Part shown: positions 25,464 through 34,164 of the stretch, in pieces
Position numbering within the stretch: the first letter of the stretch is position 1
Layout of the letters: the number at the start of each line of letters is the position of its first letter
Source of the DNA: Neomesorhizobium sp963726065
GTDB lineage: Bacteria; Pseudomonadota; Alphaproteobacteria; Rhizobiales; Rhizobiaceae
Direction: 5' to 3'
Assembly: GCA_963726065.1 (NCBI GenBank)
Contig: CAVSAU010000016.1
Location: 248,001 to 312,000 of the forward strand
DNA: 64,000 nucleotides
Program-made: the position numbers and the translations under genes
The notes under the pieces: generated by a model
What the model saw: the letters and a program-made list of their open reading frames with translations, nothing else
Told to the model about the DNA's origin: nothing
Database searches by the model: none

Positions 25464-25565
25464 AGCATTTTGCAGCCAAATGGAATCATTTGGCGTCCGC
25501 ATAAAGGCGGCAAAACAAATACTTAGAGCGCGTTGGCAGTTCTGAAAGAACCGCAACCGCGACTA
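25448..25565. repeat. Family B repeat copy 2 flanked by a 15-bp direct repeat
   Basis: The element (about 25459-25548, TAGAGCATTTTGCAGCC ... TTAGAGCGCGTTGGCAGTTC) is flanked by identical 15-bp sequences CCGCAACCGCGACTA at 25448-25462 and 25551-25565. This looks like a target-site duplication, and the left copy is the end of the ASKHA gene. Confidence 0.7.
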
Positions 25566-25614
25566 AAGCGAGCGAGTCGGGACATCGACGGAAGCGCGCC
25601 GGCATTGCTGCAGG

Positions 25615-25672
25615 CCTCCTTCTCCCCGTCATGACGGGGAGAAGGTCCGTAGGGGATGAGGGGCAAAATCGC
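25615..25672. repeat. CCCC/GGGG intergenic palindrome, family E
   Basis: CTTCTCCCCGTCATGACGGG hairpin followed by GAGAAGGTCCGTAGGGGATG, a form of the common rhizobial motif; it lies downstream of the ASKHA gene. Confidence 0.65.
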
Positions 25673-25693
25673 TGCGACGCGAATCCGGCCCTG

Positions 25694-25743
25694 GGGGTGT
25701 TGAGATTCAGCCCAGGCCGGCATCACCTGAATATCGCGCGCCC
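25694..25743. repeat. Family A repeat, internally deleted (copy 4)
   Basis: Left arm GTGTTGAGATTCAG joins directly to the right arm CAGGCCGGCATCACCTGAAT, with the whole core missing. It ends at the stop codon of the nitroreductase gene. Confidence 0.75.
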
Positions 25744-26453
25744 TACTCGCAGAACTTGACCCATTCATCTTGCGGGGCGCGTTCGGTGCGCAGGCTGTTT
25801 TCAGGCTTCGACGTGTCCTCGTAGCCAAGCGCCATGCCGCAAACCAGGATTTCCTCGTCGGGAATGCCAAGCACCGGGCGGATCTGGTTGTGATAGGGCG
25901 CGAACGCCGCCTGCGGACAAGTATGCAGCCCCCGCGCCCGCGCCGCCACCATGATGTTCTGCAGGAACATGCCGTAGTCGATCCACGATCCCTGGTTCAG
26001 TCGCCGGTCGATGGTGAAGATCATGCCCACCGGCGCGTCGAAAAACACGAAATTGCGGTCGTGCTGCTCGCGCATCTGGTCGACGTCGCGCCGCCCGATG
26101 CCGAGCGCGCCATAGAGGTCGAACCCCACCTTGCGGCGACGCGCATAATACGGCTCGAAGAACTGGTCGGGATAATATTTGTATTCGTCCCATTTGGCCT
26201 TTTCGGCGCGGATGCCGGAGTTCATCACCGCGTCGGTGATGCGCTGCTTGACCTCGCCCTTGGTCACATAGACGCGCCAGGGCTGCATGTTGGTGCCAGA
26301 CGGAGCGCGCGCCGCTACATCGAGTATTTCGCGGACCGTCGCATCATCGACTGGATCGGGCAGGAAAGCGCGCACCGAACGCCGCGACACGATCGCCTCG
26401 TCGACGATAGCCGCTTCGTTCGACCTCGCGGTCTGTTTATTGCGTGAAAGCAT
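25743..26453 (-). CDS. Nitroreductase-family flavoprotein
   Basis: A 236-residue FMN-dependent nitroreductase-like protein: RRSVRAFLPDPVDDATVREILDVAARAPSGTNMQPWRVYV near the N-terminus and DYGMFLQNIMVAARARGLHTCPQAAF in the second half, with a GYEDTSKPEN C-terminal loop. Likely cytoplasmic and NAD(P)H-dependent. I chose the ATG at 26453 (MLSRNKQTARSNEAAIVDEAI) over the upstream start at 26552, which would add a basic tail. It is divergent from the cupin regulator at 26638. It may be part of the catabolic region or simply adjacent. Confidence 0.85.
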   Translation of the reverse strand: MLSRNKQTARSNEAAIVDEAIVSRRSVRAFLPDPVDDATVREILDVAARAPSGTNMQPWRVYVTKGEVKQRITDAVMNSGIRAEKAKWDEYKYYPDQFFEPYYARRRKVGFDLYGALGIGRRDVDQMREQHDRNFVFFDAPVGMIFTIDRRLNQGSWIDYGMFLQNIMVAARARGLHTCPQAAFAPYHNQIRPVLGIPDEEILVCGMALGYEDTSKPENSLRTERAPQDEWVKFCE

Positions 26454-26609
26454 CAAATAAGTCCTTCCCGGTTTCCGGGGCTCCAGAGGCGGCGCAAGGC
26501 GCCGCTTCGGTTTTTTCTGGCTTTGCACCAGCCGCCCGTTTCCCGCAAGCAAATCTTGGCACAGACCGGATTTCGCTTGAATTTTCCGGCGGACTGAGCT
26601 TCCGTGAAA

Positions 26610-26632
26610 TTCTAAACGAAATTTTCATGAGA
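26610..26632. promoter_or_regulatory. Imperfect AT-rich repeat upstream of the cupin regulator
   Basis: GAAATTCTAAACGAAATTTTC contains two GAAATT units 11 bp apart within an otherwise GC-rich region between divergent genes. It could hold the promoter -10 region or a binding site for the adjacent XRE regulator. Weak evidence. Confidence 0.3.
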
Positions 26633-26637
26633 CAGCC

Positions 26638-27231
26638 GTGTCCCTGCCTGCCGAACGAGCGCCCGTCGAGACGCCTTCTAGCAACCAGTTGCTGGCGCGC
26701 GACATCCGTGCCTTGCGCAAATCGCGCGGCCTCACCCTTGCGGAGCTGGCGCTGCGGCTCGGCCGCTCGGTCGGCTGGATGAGCCAGGTCGAGCGCGGCC
26801 TGTCCACCCCCTCGATCGCCGACCTGCGGGCCTTCGCCGACATTTTCGCCGTTCCGATCAGCCTGTTCTTCGGCCACGAGGTGCCCAACGAGCATGAACG
26901 CGGCGTCATCGTGCGGGCCGGCCGACGGCGCTCGCTTGGCACAAGCGCTTCCGGCCTGGTCGAGGAACTGCTGTCGCCAGACCTCGGCGGCAGCTTCGAA
27001 GTGCTGCGCTCGGAGTTCGCGCCGGGCGCTGTATTGCAGGCGGTGTCGCATCGGCCGACCGAGGAAGCCGGCTATCTCGTCTCTGGCTTCTTCGACATCG
27101 AGATCGACGGCGTCTGGCACAGCCTGTCGGCCGGCGACAGCTTCCGCTTCGACAACAAGCCGTTCCGCTGGAAGAACCCCGGCAGCGAGCCGGCGGTTGT
27201 CATCTGGGTGGTTTCGCCGCCGCTTTATTGA
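26638..27231 (+). CDS. XRE-cupin transcriptional regulator
   Basis: A 197-residue regulator with an N-terminal helix-turn-helix (about 15-75; DIRALRKSRGLTLAELALRLGRSVGWMSQVERGLSTPSI) and a C-terminal cupin (about 110-195; PGAVLQAVSHRPTEEAGYLVSGFFDIEIDGVWHSLSAGDSFRFDN). PuuR-like proteins of this type usually control polyamine or amine catabolism and sense a small ligand in the cupin. A GTG start at 26638 places the helix-turn-helix at the normal distance. It is the first gene of the plus-strand operon with the two FAD/GcvT enzymes, so local control of that operon is likely. Confidence 0.88.
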   Translation: MSLPAERAPVETPSSNQLLARDIRALRKSRGLTLAELALRLGRSVGWMSQVERGLSTPSIADLRAFADIFAVPISLFFGHEVPNEHERGVIVRAGRRRSLGTSASGLVEELLSPDLGGSFEVLRSEFAPGAVLQAVSHRPTEEAGYLVSGFFDIEIDGVWHSLSAGDSFRFDNKPFRWKNPGSEPAVVIWVVSPPLY

Positions 27232-27286
27232 GGAAGACGAATGATCAAGGCTCTCATCCCCCTCTCGCTGACGGTGAACGCGCTCC

Positions 27287-29737
27287 ATGGCTGAACTCCC
27301 CTCTTCCGCGCGCGTGGTCATCATCGGCGGCGGCGCCGTCGGCGTCTCCTCGCTTTACCACCTGGCCAAGGCCGGCTGGACCGACTGCGTGCTTCTCGAA
27401 AAGAACGAGCTCACCTCGGGTTCCACCTGGCATGCCGCCGGCAATGTGCCGACCTTTTCGTCGTCCTGGTCGCTGATGAACATGCAGCGCTATTCGACCG
27501 AGCTCTACCGGGGCCTGGCGAAAGAAGTCGACTATCCGATGAACTATCACGTCACCGGGTCGCTGCGGCTGGCGCACAGCAAGGAGCGCATGCAGGAATT
27601 CCAGCGCGCCAAAGGCATGGGCCGCTACCAGGGCATGGACATCGACGTGGTCGGCCTCGACGAGATCAAGGCGCGCTATCCATTCATCGAGACACATGAC
27701 CTGAAAGGCGCTCTCTACGACCCGAACGACGGCGACATCGACCCTGCGCAGTTGACCCAGGCGCTGGCCAAGGGCGCCCGCAACATGGGCCAGAAGATCG
27801 TGCGTTTCTGCCCGGTCGCCGGCGTGCGCCGGGAAAGCGGCGAGTGGGTCGTCGAGACGCCGCAGGGCGAAATCCGCTGCGAATATGTCGTCAACGCCGC
27901 CGGCTACCGCGCCCGCGAGGTCGGCAAGCTGTTCGGCCGCGACATTCCGATGATGGTGATGAGCCATCAATACATATTGTTCGACGAGATCCCGGAACTC
28001 GCCGCCTGGTCGCGGGAAGCGGACGCAAAACTTCCGCTTCTTCGCGACGTCGACACCTCCTATTACCTGCGCCAGGAAAAGAACGGCATGAACCTCGGGC
28101 CCTACGAGAGGAATTGCCGCGCCCATTGGACGACACATAACGACCCCATGCCGGACGATTTTTCGTTCCAGCTCTTCCCCGACGATCTCGACCGGCTCGA
28201 ATGGTATCTGAACGACGCCATCGGCCGGGTGCCGATCCTCGGCACCGCGGGCCTCTCGAAAGTCATCAACGGCCCGATTCCCTATGCGCCGGATGGCAAC
28301 CCGCTGATCGGGCCGATGCCCGGCGTGCCCAACGCCTTCGAAGCCTGCGTTTTCACCTTCGGCATCGCCCAGGCTGGCGGCGCCGGCAAGGTGCTGGCGG
28401 AGTGGGTCACCCAAGGCCAGACCGAGTGGGACATGTGGTCCTGCGACCCACGCCGTTTCACGACTTTCGCCGCCGACCACGACTATGCCGTCGCCAAGGG
28501 CATGGAAGTCTACGGCCACGAATACGCCATCCAGTTTCCGCGCCACGCCTGGCCTGCCGCCCGCGACCGCAAGCTATCGCCGCTCCACGAGCGCATGAAG
28601 GCGCTCGGCGCTCAGTTCAACGCCTACAATGGCTGGGAGCGCGCCACCTGGTTTGCTCAAGCAGGCGACGACACATCGCAACAGTCCACGCAAACCTTCG
28701 CCCGCTCGGGGCCGTGGGAGAAACGCATCCGCGAGGAATGCCTGGCTGTGCGCGACGCTGCCGGCATTCTCGACCTGCCCGGCTTCTCGCGCTTCCGGCT
28801 GAGAGGCCCGGGCGCGCGCGACTGGCTGTCGACCATGATTACCGGCGTTGTGCCGAAACCCGGTCGCATCGGCCTCGGCTATTTCGCCGACGACAAGGGT
28901 CGCATCGTCACCGAAATGTCGATCATCGCGCACGAGGAAGACACTTTCGTGTTGATCACGGCCGCCGTTGCCGAATGGCACGACTTCGAATGGTTGCGAA
29001 ATCACCTTCCCAACGATACCCGGATCGATCTCAGCATCGCCACCGACGAACTCTCATGTCAGATACTCGCCGGGCCGAATTCCCGGGACATCCTGGCCGA
29101 AGTCTGCGGCGCCGATCTGTCGCTACCGTGGCTGACACATCAGTCGACCGAGATTAGGGGACGCTGGTGCCATCTCGTGCGCGTCTCCTTCGCCGGCGAG
29201 CTCGGCTGGGAAATCCACACCAGGGTGGAAGACACCGCCGCCATATTCGATGCCGTCTGGGCGGCCGGCCAGAAGCACGGGCTTAAGCCTTTCGGCATGT
29301 GGGCGCTCGATTCGCTCAGGCTGGAAAAAGGCTACCGAGCCTGGAAGGGCGATCTCTCCACCGACTACACCATCCTGCAAGGCGGGCTGGAACGTTTCGT
29401 CAAATGGGAGAAGCCGGAGTTCCGCGGCAAGGCGGCATTGCTTGGCGAAAAGCAGCAGGGCGTGAAAAAGCACTTCGTCACGCTGGTGGTCGAAGCCCGC
29501 GAACATGATGCGCCCTACATGTCAACGCTCTGGCATGACGGAAAGATCGTCGGCGAAACCACGTCAGGAGGTTTTGGCTACCGGGTGGACAAATCGATCG
29601 CGCTGGGCATGATCCGCGTCGACCTGGCAGAGCCCGGAACGAGGGTGGACGTCGAAATCTTCGGCGAGAATTTTCCGGCGGTCGTGCAGGAAGACAAACC
29701 CTTGTGGGACCCGCAGAATGCAAGATTGAGAGCCTGA
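27287..29737 (+). CDS. Dimethylglycine dehydrogenase-like FAD/GcvT protein (first copy)
   Basis: 816 residues. The N-terminal FAD domain (GGGAVGVSSLYHLAKAG at 14-30) carries TSGSTWHAAG with His49, which corresponds to the covalent-FAD histidine of dimethylglycine and sarcosine dehydrogenases. The C-terminal half (about 430-810) is a GcvT-type folate-binding aminomethyltransferase domain (GWERATWFAQAG, SRFRLRGPGARDWLSTM, ELGWEIHTRVEDTA). These enzymes oxidatively N-demethylate amines and transfer the carbon to tetrahydrofolate. Substrate not predictable; dimethylglycine, sarcosine or another N-methyl compound. It is followed by an aminotransferase and a second copy of the same architecture. 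Confidence 0.88.
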   Translation: MAELPSSARVVIIGGGAVGVSSLYHLAKAGWTDCVLLEKNELTSGSTWHAAGNVPTFSSSWSLMNMQRYSTELYRGLAKEVDYPMNYHVTGSLRLAHSKERMQEFQRAKGMGRYQGMDIDVVGLDEIKARYPFIETHDLKGALYDPNDGDIDPAQLTQALAKGARNMGQKIVRFCPVAGVRRESGEWVVETPQGEIRCEYVVNAAGYRAREVGKLFGRDIPMMVMSHQYILFDEIPELAAWSREADAKLPLLRDVDTSYYLRQEKNGMNLGPYERNCRAHWTTHNDPMPDDFSFQLFPDDLDRLEWYLNDAIGRVPILGTAGLSKVINGPIPYAPDGNPLIGPMPGVPNAFEACVFTFGIAQAGGAGKVLAEWVTQGQTEWDMWSCDPRRFTTFAADHDYAVAKGMEVYGHEYAIQFPRHAWPAARDRKLSPLHERMKALGAQFNAYNGWERATWFAQAGDDTSQQSTQTFARSGPWEKRIREECLAVRDAAGILDLPGFSRFRLRGPGARDWLSTMITGVVPKPGRIGLGYFADDKGRIVTEMSIIAHEEDTFVLITAAVAEWHDFEWLRNHLPNDTRIDLSIATDELSCQILAGPNSRDILAEVCGADLSLPWLTHQSTEIRGRWCHLVRVSFAGELGWEIHTRVEDTAAIFDAVWAAGQKHGLKPFGMWALDSLRLEKGYRAWKGDLSTDYTILQGGLERFVKWEKPEFRGKAALLGEKQQGVKKHFVTLVVEAREHDAPYMSTLWHDGKIVGETTSGGFGYRVDKSIALGMIRVDLAEPGTRVDVEIFGENFPAVVQEDKPLWDPQNARLRA

Positions 29738-29805
29738 GCAGGAACGCCCTCGGGGGGCGACGCCTGCCTCCGGAAATGCCAATTCACCGATTGAAAGACT
29801 GAACC

Positions 29806-30999
29806 ATGCCCCGTCCCTCTTCGCGCATTTCCGGCATCACGCCTTCCGGCAAGGATGGCTGGGAGGTGCATTTCGCCGCTCTGAGCCGCCACCAGGCCGG
29901 CGAGAAGATCATCATGCTGTCGGTCGGCGACCATGATTTCGACACGCCATCCGAAACGGTCGAGGCCTGCGTTACCGCCGTGCGCGGCGGCTTCCACCAC
30001 TACACCCAGCTTGCCGGCATTCCCCGGCTTCGCGAGGCGATGGCGAAAATTTCAACCCGCGCCACCGGCGTGCCGACCTCGGCTAGCGAAGTCATCGCCA
30101 CGCCCGGTGGCCAGGCCGCCCTCTATGCGGCGGTGCAGGCCGTGCTCGATCCCGGCGGCCATGCCATCGTCGTGGCGCCCTATTATGCTACCTACCCCGG
30201 AACCTTCCGCGCCGCCGGCGCCGGCTTCACCGTCGTCGAGACAGTCGCCGAGGACGGCTTCCAGCCGCGCGCCGAGGCGATCCGCAAGGCCTTGCAGCCC
30301 AACACCCGCGCCATCCTGATCAACACGCCGAATAATCCGACCGGCGCGGTTTATTCCCGCAAGTCGCTCGAAGGCATCGCCGAGATCTGCCGCAGGAACG
30401 ATCTCTGGCTCCTCTCCGACGAGGTCTACTGGACGCTGGGCGGTGGCGAACATCTGTCGCCGCGCGCCCTGCCCGGCATGGCGGAGCGCACCTTGGTCAT
30501 CAATTCGATGTCGAAGAGCCACGGCATGACCGGCTGGCGCATCGGCTGGCTGACCGGGCCGGAAGACATGGTCACGCAGTTGATCAGCCTCAACCTGGTG
30601 ACCACCTACGGCCTCACCGATTTCGTTTCGCGGGCGGCGGCCGAAGCGCTCGAGCAGGGCTACGGCGTCGGGGAGATAGCGGAGCGTTACGCCGGCCGCC
30701 GAAAACTGTGGCTGGACGAGATGCGCGGGCTGAACAATGTCGTGGTGCGCGGCTCCGAAGGCGGCATGTATGTCATGCTCGACATCCGCTCCGTCGAACC
30801 GGATTGCGAAAAGTTCGCCTGGACCTTGCTCGACACCGAAAACGTCGCCGTGATGCCGGGCTCAAGCTTTGGCGAAGCGGCGGCGGGCCATATCCGCGTC
30901 AGCCTTTGTCAGTCCGAGGACGTGCTGAAGGAGGCGGCGACGCGGCTCAAGCGTTTCGTGGCCAATTACGCAGCCATCAACCAGAGCAAATCCGCATGA
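29806..30999 (+). CDS. Pyridoxal-phosphate aminotransferase, class I/II
   Basis: A 397-residue fold-type I aminotransferase with the substrate-side motif NTPNNPTGAVYSRKSLE, SDEVYWTL (the Asp that pairs with the pyridine nitrogen) and the Schiff-base lysine in NSMSKSHGMTGWRIGW (Lys237). Cytoplasmic. Members of this subgroup use arginine, aspartate or aromatic substrates; which applies here is unknown. It lies between two dimethylglycine-dehydrogenase-like genes, with its stop overlapping the second by ATGA, so it is part of the same operon and probably acts on a product of that pathway. Confidence 0.88.
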   Translation: MPRPSSRISGITPSGKDGWEVHFAALSRHQAGEKIIMLSVGDHDFDTPSETVEACVTAVRGGFHHYTQLAGIPRLREAMAKISTRATGVPTSASEVIATPGGQAALYAAVQAVLDPGGHAIVVAPYYATYPGTFRAAGAGFTVVETVAEDGFQPRAEAIRKALQPNTRAILINTPNNPTGAVYSRKSLEGIAEICRRNDLWLLSDEVYWTLGGGEHLSPRALPGMAERTLVINSMSKSHGMTGWRIGWLTGPEDMVTQLISLNLVTTYGLTDFVSRAAAEALEQGYGVGEIAERYAGRRKLWLDEMRGLNNVVVRGSEGGMYVMLDIRSVEPDCEKFAWTLLDTENVAVMPGSSFGEAAAGHIRVSLCQSEDVLKEAATRLKRFVANYAAINQSKSA

Positions 31000-33440
31000 C
31001 CCCACTGCCGCAAAAAGCCCGCGCCGTCATCATCGGCGGCGGCGTTTCCGGCTGCTCTGTCGCCTACCACCTGGCCAAGCTCGGCTGGACCGACATCGTG
31101 CTTCTGGAGCGCAAGCAGCTCACTTCCGGCACCACCTGGCATGCGGCCGGCCTGATCGGCCAATTGCGCGCCTCGCAAAACATGACGCGGCTGGCCAAAT
31201 ATTCGGCCGACCTCTACGTCAGGCTGGAGGAGGAAACCGGCGTCGCCACCGGCATGCGGCAGGTCGGCTCCATCACCGTGGCGCTGACCGAGGAGCGCAA
31301 GCACGAGATTTATAGGCAGGCGTCGCTCGCCCGCGCGTTCAACGTCGATGTGCGCGAGATTTCTCCGAGCGAAGTCAAGGAGATGTATCCGCATCTCAAT
31401 GTGTCCGACGTGGTCGGCGCGGTTCACCTGCCGCTCGACGGCCAGTGCGATCCGGCCAACATCGCGATGGCGCTTGCCAAGGGCGCGCGTCAGCGCGGCG
31501 CTAAAATCGTCGAGAACGTTAAGGTGACGAAGGTTCACGCCAGGGATGGCCGCGTCAGCGGCGTTTCCTGGGCGCAGGGCGATGAGCAGGGTACAATCGA
31601 GGCCGACATCGTCGTCAATTGCTCCGGCATGTGGGCGCGCGAACTCGCCGGACAGAACGGCGTCACCATCCCGCTGCATGCCTGCGAGCATTTTTATCTC
31701 GTCACCGAGGCGATACCTGGCCTCACCCGCCTGCCCGTGCTGCGGGTGCCGGACGAGTGCGCCTACTACAAGGAAGACGCCGGCAAGATGATGCTCGGCG
31801 CCTTCGAGCCGGTCGCCAAGCCGTGGGGCATGGATGGCATCCGCGAAGACTTCTGCTTCGACCAGTTGCCGGAAGACATGGACCATTTCGAGCCTATCTT
31901 GGAAATGGGCGTCAACCGCATGCCGATGCTCGCCACCGCCGGCATCCACACCTTCTTCAACGGGCCGGAGAGCTTTACCCCCGACGACCGCTACTATCTC
32001 GGCGAGGCGCCCGAACTCGGCGGCTACTGGGTGGCGGCGGGTTACAATTCGATCGGCATCGTCTCGTCCGGCGGCGCCGGCATGGCGCTGGCGCGGTGGA
32101 TCCACGACGGCGAGGCGCCGTTTGACCTGTGGGAGGTTGATATCCGCCGCGCCCAGCCCTTCCAGAAGAACCGCCGCTATCTCCAGGAACGCGTTTCCGA
32201 AACGCTCGGCCTGCTCTACGCCGACCATTTTCCCTACCGCCAGATGTCGACGTCGCGCAATGTCAGGCGATCGCCCCTGCACGAACACCTGAAGGCGCGC
32301 GGGGCGGTGTTCGGCGAAGTCGCGGGGTGGGAGCGCGCCAACTGGTTCGCCAGATATGGCCAGGAGCGCGAATACCAATATTCCTGGAAGCGGCAGAACT
32401 GGTTCGGCAACCAGCGCGACGAGCATCTCGCCGTCCGCAACGGCGTCGGCCTGTTCGACATGACCTCGTTCGGCAAGATCAGGATCGAAGGCCGCGACGC
32501 GCTTTCCTTCCTGCAGCGCCTGTGCGCCAACGACATGGACGTGGCGTCGGGAAAAATCGTCTACACGCAGATGCTGAACAGTAAGGGCGGCATCGAAAGC
32601 GACCTCACCGTCTCGCGCCTGTCGGAAACGGCCTTCCTCGCTGTCGTTCCCGGCGCCACCTTGCAGCGCGACCTTGCCTGGCTGCGCAAGCATCTTGGCG
32701 ACGAATTCGTCGTCATCACCGATGTCACGGCAGCCGAAAGCGTGCTCTGCCTGATGGGGCCTGACGCGCGAAAATTGATCCAAAAAGTCAGCCCCAACGA
32801 TTTTTCCAACGGCAAAAATCCGTTCGGCACCTGGCAGGAGATCGAGATCGGCATGGGGCTCGCCCGCGCCCATCGCGTCACCTATGTCGGCGAGCTCGGC
32901 TGGGAGCTTTACGTGTCGACCGACCAGACGGCGCATGTGTTCGAGGCGCTGGAGGACGCCGGTAAGGAATTGGGTCTCAAGCTCTGCGGTCTGCACACGC
33001 TCGATTCCTGCCGCATCGAAAAGGCGTTCCGCCATTTCGGCCACGACATCACCGACGAGGACCATGTGATGGAGGCCGGTCTCGGCTTCGCCGTGAAGAC
33101 CGGCAAGGGTGACTTTCTCGGCCGCGATGCGGTGCTGCGCAAGAAGGAGGCCGGTCTCGACCGCCGCCTCGTGCAGTTCCGCCTCACCGATCCCGAACCG
33201 CTGCTCTTCCACAATGAGGCGATCGTGCGCGATGGAAAAATCGTCGGCACGATCACCTCCGGCAATTACGGCCACCATCTCGGCGGCGCCATCGGTCTTG
33301 GCTACGTTCCCTGCCGGGGACAGACCGAAGCCGACATGCTCGCCTCTTCCTACGAAATCGAAATCGCCGGCGAACGGTTCGCCGCGCAAGCCGCGCTGAA
33401 GCCGATGTACGACCCCAAGGCCGAACGGGTCAGGATGTAG
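30996..33440 (+). CDS. Dimethylglycine dehydrogenase-like FAD/GcvT protein (second copy)
   Basis: 814 residues with the same domain order as the gene at 27287. FAD domain: GGGVSGCSVAYHLAKLG at 14-30, covalent-FAD-type His49 in TSGTTWHAAGL. Linker and GcvT domain: RANWFARYGQEREYQY, IRIEGRDALSFLQRLCANDM, ELGWELYVSTDQTAHVFEAL. The start at 30996 overlaps the aminotransferase stop (ATGA); the frame is open upstream but runs inside that gene and is not real. The two copies differ clearly in sequence, suggesting distinct substrates or successive demethylations, e.g. of dimethylglycine and then sarcosine. No terminator was seen before the converging operon at 33580. Confidence 0.88.
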   Translation: MTPLPQKARAVIIGGGVSGCSVAYHLAKLGWTDIVLLERKQLTSGTTWHAAGLIGQLRASQNMTRLAKYSADLYVRLEEETGVATGMRQVGSITVALTEERKHEIYRQASLARAFNVDVREISPSEVKEMYPHLNVSDVVGAVHLPLDGQCDPANIAMALAKGARQRGAKIVENVKVTKVHARDGRVSGVSWAQGDEQGTIEADIVVNCSGMWARELAGQNGVTIPLHACEHFYLVTEAIPGLTRLPVLRVPDECAYYKEDAGKMMLGAFEPVAKPWGMDGIREDFCFDQLPEDMDHFEPILEMGVNRMPMLATAGIHTFFNGPESFTPDDRYYLGEAPELGGYWVAAGYNSIGIVSSGGAGMALARWIHDGEAPFDLWEVDIRRAQPFQKNRRYLQERVSETLGLLYADHFPYRQMSTSRNVRRSPLHEHLKARGAVFGEVAGWERANWFARYGQEREYQYSWKRQNWFGNQRDEHLAVRNGVGLFDMTSFGKIRIEGRDALSFLQRLCANDMDVASGKIVYTQMLNSKGGIESDLTVSRLSETAFLAVVPGATLQRDLAWLRKHLGDEFVVITDVTAAESVLCLMGPDARKLIQKVSPNDFSNGKNPFGTWQEIEIGMGLARAHRVTYVGELGWELYVSTDQTAHVFEALEDAGKELGLKLCGLHTLDSCRIEKAFRHFGHDITDEDHVMEAGLGFAVKTGKGDFLGRDAVLRKKEAGLDRRLVQFRLTDPEPLLFHNEAIVRDGKIVGTITSGNYGHHLGGAIGLGYVPCRGQTEADMLASSYEIEIAGERFAAQAALKPMYDPKAERVRM

Positions 33441-33450
33441 CGGCGACGTT

Positions 33451-33500
33451 CCTTCTCCCCGTTCACGGGGAGAAGGTGGCCCGAAGGGCCGGATGAGGGG
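33451..33500. repeat. CCCC/GGGG intergenic palindrome, family E
   Basis: CTTCTCCCCGTTCACGGGGA hairpin followed by GAAGGTGGCCCGAAGGGCCG, in the gap between converging operons; it may help end transcripts from both sides. Confidence 0.65.
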
Positions 33501-33579
33501 CAGCGCGAACGTCTGAGGGCTTGGGCAGCTCCTCCCCTGCCTGCCGGCATCTGCCCTTGAATGGGGACAAGGAAAACCC

Positions 33580-34164
33580 TCAAAACCGCTCCAACTTCCG
33601 CTTCACCTTGCCCAGAAACGCCGCGCGTGTCTGCGGCGTCGAGGCGTCCATCAGGTAGTGCGCCACAAACAGCGTCTTGCAGCGCCTGGCGCAGAGCGCG
33701 CGAATGCCGCGCAGGATGGTTTTGCGACCGGGATGGCCGACCAGATGCGACCACCACAGCGGCGCGCCGCAGGTGGTGACCACGGCGATCTTCGAGACAT
33801 GCGTCATCAGCGGCTCGATCGAGCCGTCGCCGCGCAGCTTGAACGCCACGTCGGTCGCCCACACGCGGTCGAGCCAGCCCTTCAGCATCGCCGGCAGCCC
33901 GTACCACCATGTCGGATAGACGAAGACGATCATCTCGGCCCATTTCAGGTGTTCGATATGGGCCCGTAGCGCCGGGTCGGCGGGGGCCGCCAGATTGTAG
34001 ATCCGCCGCTCGTCGCCCCACATCACCGGATCGAACTTTTCCCCATAAAGGTCGATCAGCCGCGCCTCGCACCCCTTCGCTGCGACCGCCTCCAGCACGG
34101 CATCGCGCAACGCGGCGCAAAAGCTGTCCGGTAGGGGATGACAATAGACGATCAGCACCCGCAT
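33580..34164 (-). CDS. Flavodoxin-fold NAD(P)H-dependent oxidoreductase (copy 2 of a tandem pair)
   Basis: A 194-residue flavodoxin-like quinone/NAD(P)H reductase (KefF/MdaB-like): MRVLIVYCHPLPDSFCAALR at the N-terminal strand, IVFVYPTWWYGLPAMLKGWLDR and VTTCGAPLWWSH as flavin-site loops. Its start overlaps the stop of the paralogous upstream gene by ATGA. It is the last gene of the minus operon. It probably reduces a quinone or a flavin-linked intermediate; the specific partner is unknown. Confidence 0.85.
   Translation of the reverse strand: MRVLIVYCHPLPDSFCAALRDAVLEAVAAKGCEARLIDLYGEKFDPVMWGDERRIYNLAAPADPALRAHIEHLKWAEMIVFVYPTWWYGLPAMLKGWLDRVWATDVAFKLRGDGSIEPLMTHVSKIAVVTTCGAPLWWSHLVGHPGRKTILRGIRALCARRCKTLFVAHYLMDASTPQTRAAFLGKVKRKLERF

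Noticed and set aside
25448..25565. An insertion sequence
   Set aside because: The element is under 100 bp, has no terminal inverted repeats of IS type and no transposase.
30708..30995. Upstream extension of the second FAD/GcvT gene by 96 codons
   Set aside because: It overlaps the aminotransferase gene in another frame, and the true start overlaps the aminotransferase stop by ATGA.
30966..33389. An 807-codon antisense frame opposite the second FAD/GcvT gene
   Set aside because: Same GC-skew effect; no recognisable domain, and the plus-strand gene is unambiguous.
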